Positions 57,926 to 64,000 of a DNA stretch of 64,000 nucleotides are shown here, one piece after another. Numbering within the stretch: the stretch's first letter is position 1; every line of letters starts with the position of its first letter. The stretch lies in the NCBI RefSeq assembly GCF_048564905.1, contig NC_132993.1, positions 79,329,001 through 79,393,000 of the forward strand, given 5' to 3'. A program made the translations under genes and the position numbers. Below the pieces are notes generated by a model, which did no database searches, was not told the DNA's origin, and saw only the letters and a program-made list of their open reading frames with translations. The stretch comes from Vicugna pacos. Lineage: Eukaryota; Chordata; Mammalia; Artiodactyla; Camelidae.

Positions 57926-60900
57926 TAAACGGCCTGATACAATGGTTCACCATCAATAGTGGAAATGCAGAAAGATGGAGCAGGCTAAAGTCTAAAGAAA
58001 AAAGAAAAAGCCAATGGAGTTAGTGAGCTGAAAAGCATTAAAGGCACTGGCAGAAACATTTCAGAAAGGAAATCAAACTGGAAAGATGAAGGACAATGTG
58101 GATGGTTAAGCAAATGGGAGGCTGAGTGGTGGTCCAGCAATTGAAGAGGGAGAATGGCACTGAGAGAGGACAGCAAGGCCAGAATTAGTTGTCCCCACAG
58201 ATGGCAGATATTTAGAGAGAATAATATGTGAAATCAGACATGTGATTTACCCAGACAGATCTAGAGCCAGGCCCATCTAAGGCCGACAGCCCAAAAAGGG
58301 GCAATTAGGAGGGTCTGAGTCCCTTAAGGCTACATTTTTCAAAATACATAAGCATAGACCTTGGGGGCACTTAATGGTCTGTCTAGGGCACTCACAGCCA
58401 CAAAATAAACCTAAAATATCTCTCTGGAACATCAATTTATTGAGGTCGGAGGGGAGCAAATGGAGAAACCATTATTTTACCACCACTCAGCCACCTGTTA
58501 TGATGGAGAATGAAAAACTGCACAGAGATGAAACAGAACTTCACAGATGGCTCCTGCTTTCAGACGTCTGCTTTAGGGCTCTGCTGCACTACTGTTCGTG
58601 CTCCTTCCCTGGAAAAGGGGGAGAAGCAGTTAGCTGAGGCAGGGCCCCCATCTCACCCACAAGGATGCTTTTCCTCTCAGACAGTAATACAAAGCCAGCC
58701 ACAGTGACTGATGGTTTGGGGCTACCACAACTGTTCAGAGTACCTGAAAACAGCAAAAGACTAGTATGAAAGGGCATTCTTTTCCCAAATATTTAAGGAA
58801 TAAAGCATGTCCAGTCAAGCCCACATGTAAGTCATTGCCTTCTCTTTCAGGACAAGACAGAGAATGAAATGATTCAGGCACCAATCTATACACTGCACTC
58901 CTAGTCCAAGGAGAACAATAAACATTTTTAAAATAAAATAAGAATCCCAGAAGAAATTTTTAGATATCATAAGGGTGGAAGAAAGTTCAAATTATACAAT
59001 AATGGCTTAAATAGATGAGTTCAATTTAACCAGATAAACTGGAGGCTGATTTAAATAACTTTATTCTTTTCCAATTATTAAAATTCTTAATTTTCCCCAT
59101 GAGTATTAAAGTTCATAAAGCATTTGGTAATAACCACATTGGATTTCATATAAAATTCCGCCTGAATCAAAAGATAAAAGGCTCTGGAGAGAAATGTTTC
59201 ACCTATTAACATGCCACAGAGTAGTTCTTCTGCACAAAACCTACTGCATAGTAAAATTTACTTAACATCACTATTCTATGTGAATCACAAATATGCTTTA
59301 AATGAGAAATAAATTTTTTTTAGTTATCTGTTCAGATTTTATTTGAAATCTCATGCAAACTGTCAAAGCTACCAAAGAGAGGAAGACATCTGTACTACAG
59401 AAATAAGTTCTCACAGCACTGCTCAGATTTCACTGAATCGAAAGTCCATCCCAATTCCTCTGAAAATGACCATTTCAGTGGCTCAGCCTTGAATTGTGTA
59501 TTGTGCACGGGTATGTGCAGAAAAGGGATTAAAAGTTCCACAGGCTTGAGAATTTTCCCTTCGATTTTCTAAATGTCATGACCTACAGAATAAGATAAAA
59601 TTATTATTCTAACTCTTGGTCACAGTTTCCCCAGGGCCCACGGCAACCGAAGGGCAAGTGAGTCTACTGTAATTAAGTTGTCTGCATTGCCTACTAATAC
59701 TCCTCTTTGGAAAAGACCCAAGGAGGATTCACCACCTACAGAATTTCTTGCCTGGGCATATAGTGTAATAACATGGCTCCGGTGTTACTCAGAGGTTCTT
59801 CATTTATTGCTTCAGTTGAATCATTTATCAGTGTCAGAAGCAGCTGCCTCTCAAGCCCAGACAGTCCCTCAGGCCTCACTTTCTTCCCACACAACTCGAG
59901 GGAGTGGCGTGTTTCTCCTTCCTCATTAAAGCAACTCCCCCACACTCCCTCCCTTGGGTGTCACACTCTCACAGGGCTGAGAAGGAAGCAGTCTCGCCAG
60001 TCTCCTGTTTCCTGGCTGTCCTAGAAAACAAGCCAGGGTCGTTTAGAGTTTCATCATCAAGATGTCAAAAAATAATAGACATGCAAAAAGTGTTCATGGT
60101 TTTAAAACCTTACAAAAGTCTGAGGGTCACTGACTCTGGTCAAAAAAATTCCTTTATTCTCTTCTTAAGTGGCCTCTTGAAGCTGTTGCTTTCTTTCCCT
60201 ACTCCTGTGAGCACCTGTCATGATATCTGCCCCTAAGGATTAGACTGAAGTTTAAAATCTAATTAAGTAGCAAGAGAAAAAGTGCAGCAGGCACATCACC
60301 ATGGGAAGTTTCAGATCTTTGTTGCCCAATACAAAGAAATCACTGCTACACCTAATCAAATGTGTTTCCAAATTGTTTTACATTACATAGGTCTTCAGTA
60401 ACACCAATTCCTTAATTATTTGTTTATATGTATTGGGGGATGAGTGGGGCTGAGAAGGGGGTTGGTTCCCAGAGAGATGGGGCTCCTGGACAGCTCTCCT
60501 GGCTTAAGTCTCTGTTTAGCACCTTGGACAGCTCCCAGAACATGTCTTTGGTTCTTGAGCACGTAATGATTTAGTCTGTGTAGTGGCAAAGGACCAGCTA
60601 CAAATGCTACCACGTCAAAGTTCCCTACTGCACTCTGGTGAGCGCAAGTAAGACTCACAGATTTCCTGTAACGTGAGCCAGGTCCCTGGTAAGAAGAGCT
60701 ACCACAGACTCCGACACGCAAGAAGAGTGTCTCTAAGTCCAACAGCTATGGCAAATTGTCTCTGGACACTGGGCTGAAAAAAAGGGCTGCAATGAGCCAT
60801 GATAAATGACATCTGAAGATTAATGAGTCAAGTCACTTATTGTTTAGGTACATTAAATTCTGAAGCTTCAAAAAGATATTAATATGGGTAAATGACTAGG

Positions 60901-62570
60901 ACTTAGGAAATCAATACAGGGGTATAATTTTGTTAGCTCACTGTTAACTCAGTTCTTCTGCCCAGAAGAAGGAAGCCATACTTGAGGCATTAATTTGACT
61001 GAATTGTAGACACAATGCATGAAATGAATTAATAATTTCTAAGGAACTAAACTCAGGGTAGCAACCACTGCAAATTCAGGTGCCCCATGCCCCACACTAC
61101 CATGTGCATGACAACCCCAGACAGGGGCACAGACCACTGCAGCAAAACCTGTACTTGCAAAACCAAATCCAGTGCATTTTGTTTGCAAAGTTATGCAGGT
61201 CAAACTAAACACCTTAAGGCAATAAGTATTTAATAATGCCTATTAAAAGAGCAATGGCTTGTTGAATTGACTTGTTAAAATGTGGTAAATGTAGTACTGA
61301 TTTATATTTATAGGTAACCTTTGTTTTAAAAAAAATAGAAAGAAAGAAAGCAAGCAGCACCTACAATAGAGAACACTTTAAAAATTAAATTTCCTCTAAC
61401 TAAGAAACCATGAGTTGACATTTAGAAAGGGGCTCGGGGGAAAGCCAACAATACTAACAGATATATAAAGCTTGGATCTGAAGAGATATAACTTCACAGA
61501 GTTGTGATTTTACAAAGTTAAATCCTGTCAGCTCACCTGTGATCATAAGCCCACAGAAGTTCCCAGTTACATTATTATTGTTGGCCTTTGCGGCCATTTT
61601 TCTCTTGAAAAGGCTCAGTGACACAGCAAAATTAAAACTGGCTCAACTTCTCGGAGTTCAGACAGGCTAACTCAATCTTGAGAGCGATGTTAATAAGTTT
61701 CCTGATCATTTTTGAAGCTTAGAAGAAAATGACACTATCGGGGAGGTGAGATTTAACAAGCCATAAGCAGTGCCCTGATTAGCAAATGACTAACACGGCA
61801 TAATGTCTGAATCCACTTATGATCAAAGATAACATTTGGCTGCTCAACACTGCGGGCGTTTGGTTTACTGAGAAATACAGCTCTCCCTCTGTCAAATTCA
61901 GGTGCCGTTACGGTGGAAGACGAGAGGTTTTCAAAGGGCCTCTAGAGCACACACGTTTGGTTCCTTGCTTTGAGCTCTCTGTACAACAGGAGCTCTCATT
62001 AAGAACCCAGCACTGATTTCATAGAACGGTTTCTCCATTTAAAAAATTTCCTCTTGGCATGTATTAGTGCAAAAAATACGAGATAGGAAATTGGAGTGAA
62101 TTTTGAAATCACAGCTCTGGGCTGATGGCGGTAGGGGGTGGTGCATGGAAGGGAGACAGACATCAAAGAGAGCATCTCAGCTTCCACTGTTTTATCTGAG
62201 ATTCATGGCCCAGTTTCCAGCCATCCCTGTCAGCAACTCCAAGAATACCTATGATCTGAAAACCAAATCAAACACCTTCTGTGTTTCAACAAAACAAAAT
62301 TGGAAAGCCAGCTAGTCGTTAGACGTACCATTTTCCCATCTATTTCCCTTAAGTCCACTAACTTGAGTTTATACAGATCTCTATTCTGATCTTTTGGGAA
62401 AGCTAACCCGCGCTGGGTTCGAGGGGATAGAATTGCCTAGTTAGAACTATTAAACGCACCACAGGATGCAGGCTGTATATGACTTGAAAATAAGCTTTAT
62501 TGCCTTTAGACAATTGAAAAGCCTTGAAAAGCCACTCCTTTTTTTCTTTTTCATTTTGTGCATGTGAGGT

Positions 62571-62597
62571 TTGTGTGTGTGTGTGTGTGTGTGTGTG
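62571..62597. repeat. GT dinucleotide repeat
   Basis: About 13 GT units; a likely polymorphic microsatellite. Confidence 0.95.
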
Positions 62598-62956
62598 AAC
62601 TGACTTGACTTATAAGGCGCATTAGAGGCATGAGATGAATATTTTTTCAGTCTTTGCCTTAATTCCTAGAGCGTGATACTGAATATAGTGGGGAGGGGAG
62701 AATGACCCAGAAATGAAGGGAAACTCCATAGGAGCCCCACCCCCACAAGGACTCTCCCTCTGGCTTATCGTTCAGTGTCCCGTTCTGTGGTCTGGATGCC
62801 ACTCTGTCTACAACATCCTATCATGACCAAACTGGACAGGACTTCCAAGTACTAGAAAAACAATTGCTGTGTCAAGTTACGGAGACACACTGATAAGTGG
62901 GAATGAAGTATCTTGCACTAGACAGAAAATAACGTCCAGAATGCCTCATTTATGAT

Positions 62957-63362
62957 GCCTCTATTAGTTTTCTGGGGTTCATCACAAAACACCACAGACT
63001 GGGTATCTTCAACCATAGAAATTTATTTCCTCAGTTGTGGAGGCCACCAGTCCAAGACCAAGGTGTTGGCAGCTTTGGTTTCTCCTGAGGCCCCTCCCCT
63101 CACTTTGCAAACAGCTGCTTGCTCCCTGTGTCCTTACATGGCCTTTTTCCTGTGTGCGTGCATCCTGAAAGAAATGATGTCTTCCTCTCTTCTTATAAGG
63201 ACAACGGTCATATTGGATTAGGATCCACCAACATGACTTCATTTGACCGTAATTACCTCTTTAATGGCCCTACCTTTCAAATACAGTCACACTCTAACAT
63301 GTACTAGGGGTTGGGGCTTCAACATATACACTTAGGAGGTACACGGTTCAGATCTTAACAAT
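62957..63362 (-). mobile_element. MaLR (MLT1/MST-like) LTR, reversed
   Basis: Reads in reverse as a MaLR LTR: TTAGTTTTCTGGGGTTCATC, ACAGACTGGGTATCTTCAAC, AGAAATTTATTTCCTCAGTT, then CCTTACATGGCCTTTTTCCT, TCTTATAAGGACAACGGTCA and a closing GGGGTTGGGGCTTCAACATA. It is a solo LTR fossil of eutherian age, about 400 bp, with no internal region seen. Confidence 0.85.
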
Positions 63363-63409
63363 GTCCTCAAAGCAAGCCTTTACTATAGCAACGTAATAAC
63401 AAAGTCCAC

Positions 63410-63620
63410 CACCTCCTGAGTGCTTCCTTTCTTCTAGATACTGTCCTAAGTGTCACAACAGCTCCATTAACTCACAGTCCTCACAATAACGCTGAGGTCA
63501 GCACATTTTCACAAATGAGAAGACTGAGGCACAGAGGCTGAGAAACTTGTCCAAAGGTCACACAACTGGTAGGCAGTAAGCCAGTATCAGAGCCCTGGTG
63601 GTCTGGGTTATTTAGGCTCC
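63410..63620 (-). repeat. MIR SINE remnant
   Basis: GAGTGCTTCCTTTCTTCTAG, ACTGTCCTAAGTGTCACAAC, GAGAAGACTGAGGCACAGAG and GTCCAAAGGTCACACAACTG make a nearly full-length reversed MIR. Confidence 0.9.
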
Positions 63621-63864
63621 ACAATTGGCCTCAAGAGCACACATGCTTCACGACCCTCTAAACGTCTATGCCCTCCAACTGTAAAGGCTCGGATGCCAGC
63701 TGCTGATGAGTGTGGCTGTCACTGGTTGACCAATGAGAACAACCTAAGTAACGGTACCATTTTCTCTGCCCTCATGATACAGTTCTAATCCGTAAATAAA
63801 GATACTGATTGTTCACTTGTTTGTCTCAAAAGCTCATGATTTCAGAGGATATCCCATGCAATTC

Positions 63865-64000
63865 AGACAGCATAGTGGTGAAGTCGGTGGGCTCTGGGAC
63901 CACCGCCTGGCTTTAAAATCTGAGCTCTAACAGTTCTAATTGTGCGACCATGGCCAAGTCACTTAACCTCCCTAGGCTTCTGACTCCTCATCAGCAAAAT
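63865..64000 (+). repeat. MIR SINE, running off the window
   Basis: GACAGCATAGTGGTGAAGTC, GGGCTCTGGGACCACCGCCT, GTGCGACCATGGCCAAGTCA and CTTAACCTCCCTAGGCTTCT are the forward MIR 5' and core parts. It continues past 64000. Confidence 0.88.

Larger units (their letters stand above)
55446..64000 (-). other. AMPH: AMPH intron 2, 3' part
   Basis: 8.6 kb upstream of exon 3 with no coding exon recognised. It holds a hAT-Charlie piece, a miniature L1 insertion (55938-55980), an AAAAC repeat, an LTR-like remnant (57590-57925), a GT repeat, a reversed MaLR LTR (62957-63362) and two MIRs. 58000-62500 has no recognised element apart from short A-rich runs. Confidence 0.8.

Noticed and set aside
55446-64000. 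Missing AMPH exon 2 (ending ...FKRQE)
   Set aside because: I looked for the reverse complement of its conserved codons throughout this stretch and did not see it. It presumably lies beyond 64000.

Overview
This 64 kb window is mammalian genomic DNA, most likely from a camelid (camel, llama or alpaca). Three tRNA-derived SINEs of the camelid Vic type are present, two with clear A/B-box-like segments and clean target-site duplications. There are also 5'-truncated L1 tails of the cetartiodactyl kind on top of an old eutherian layer of MIR, L2, MER5A, Tigger/MER2, MaLR LTR and L1M/HAL1 remnants. The exact species cannot be read from the sequence.

One protein-coding gene fills the window: AMPH (amphiphysin I), on the minus strand, with transcription running from high to low coordinates. 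Fifteen canonical coding exons can be placed at the base from reading frame and GT/AG junctions: 55445-55391, 50945-50851, 49508-49413, 41034-40927, 39392-39307, 35031-34956, 34235-34153, 31845-31707, 30648-30520, 21602-21486, 17994-17971, 16072-16049, 13233-13201, 9889-9833 and 5444-5325. They total 1242 bp (414 codons) and correspond to about residues 51-466 of the human protein. If the human gene has the 21-exon layout I recall, these are exons 3-17. Exons 1-2 (N-terminal helix and start of the BAR domain) lie above 64000. The acidic spacer and the SH3 domain lie below position 1.

Exons 3-9 encode most of the BAR domain (membrane curvature). Exons 10-11 encode the proline-rich, phosphorylated linker and the AP-2 motif. 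Exons 12-13 encode the two clathrin-binding motifs. Exons 13-17 are a run of small exons, all phase 0 and all multiples of three.

The most striking object is a giant open exon of about 1.74 kb (15775 to about 14030) between the 24-bp exon 14 and the 33-bp exon 15. It keeps phase 0 on both sides, has a strong acceptor and encodes about 580 acidic residues. It is absent from the standard brain protein. It probably corresponds to the long insert of the retina-specific amphiphysin Ir splice form.

The rest is intron. Introns 6 (41035-49412) and 12 (21603-30519) are the largest complete ones and hold nested retroelements. The stretch 55446-64000 is the 3' part of intron 2. I saw no second protein gene, structural RNA gene, CpG-island promoter or virus-like element with a plausible reading frame. 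The many short ORFs on both strands look like chance or repeats.
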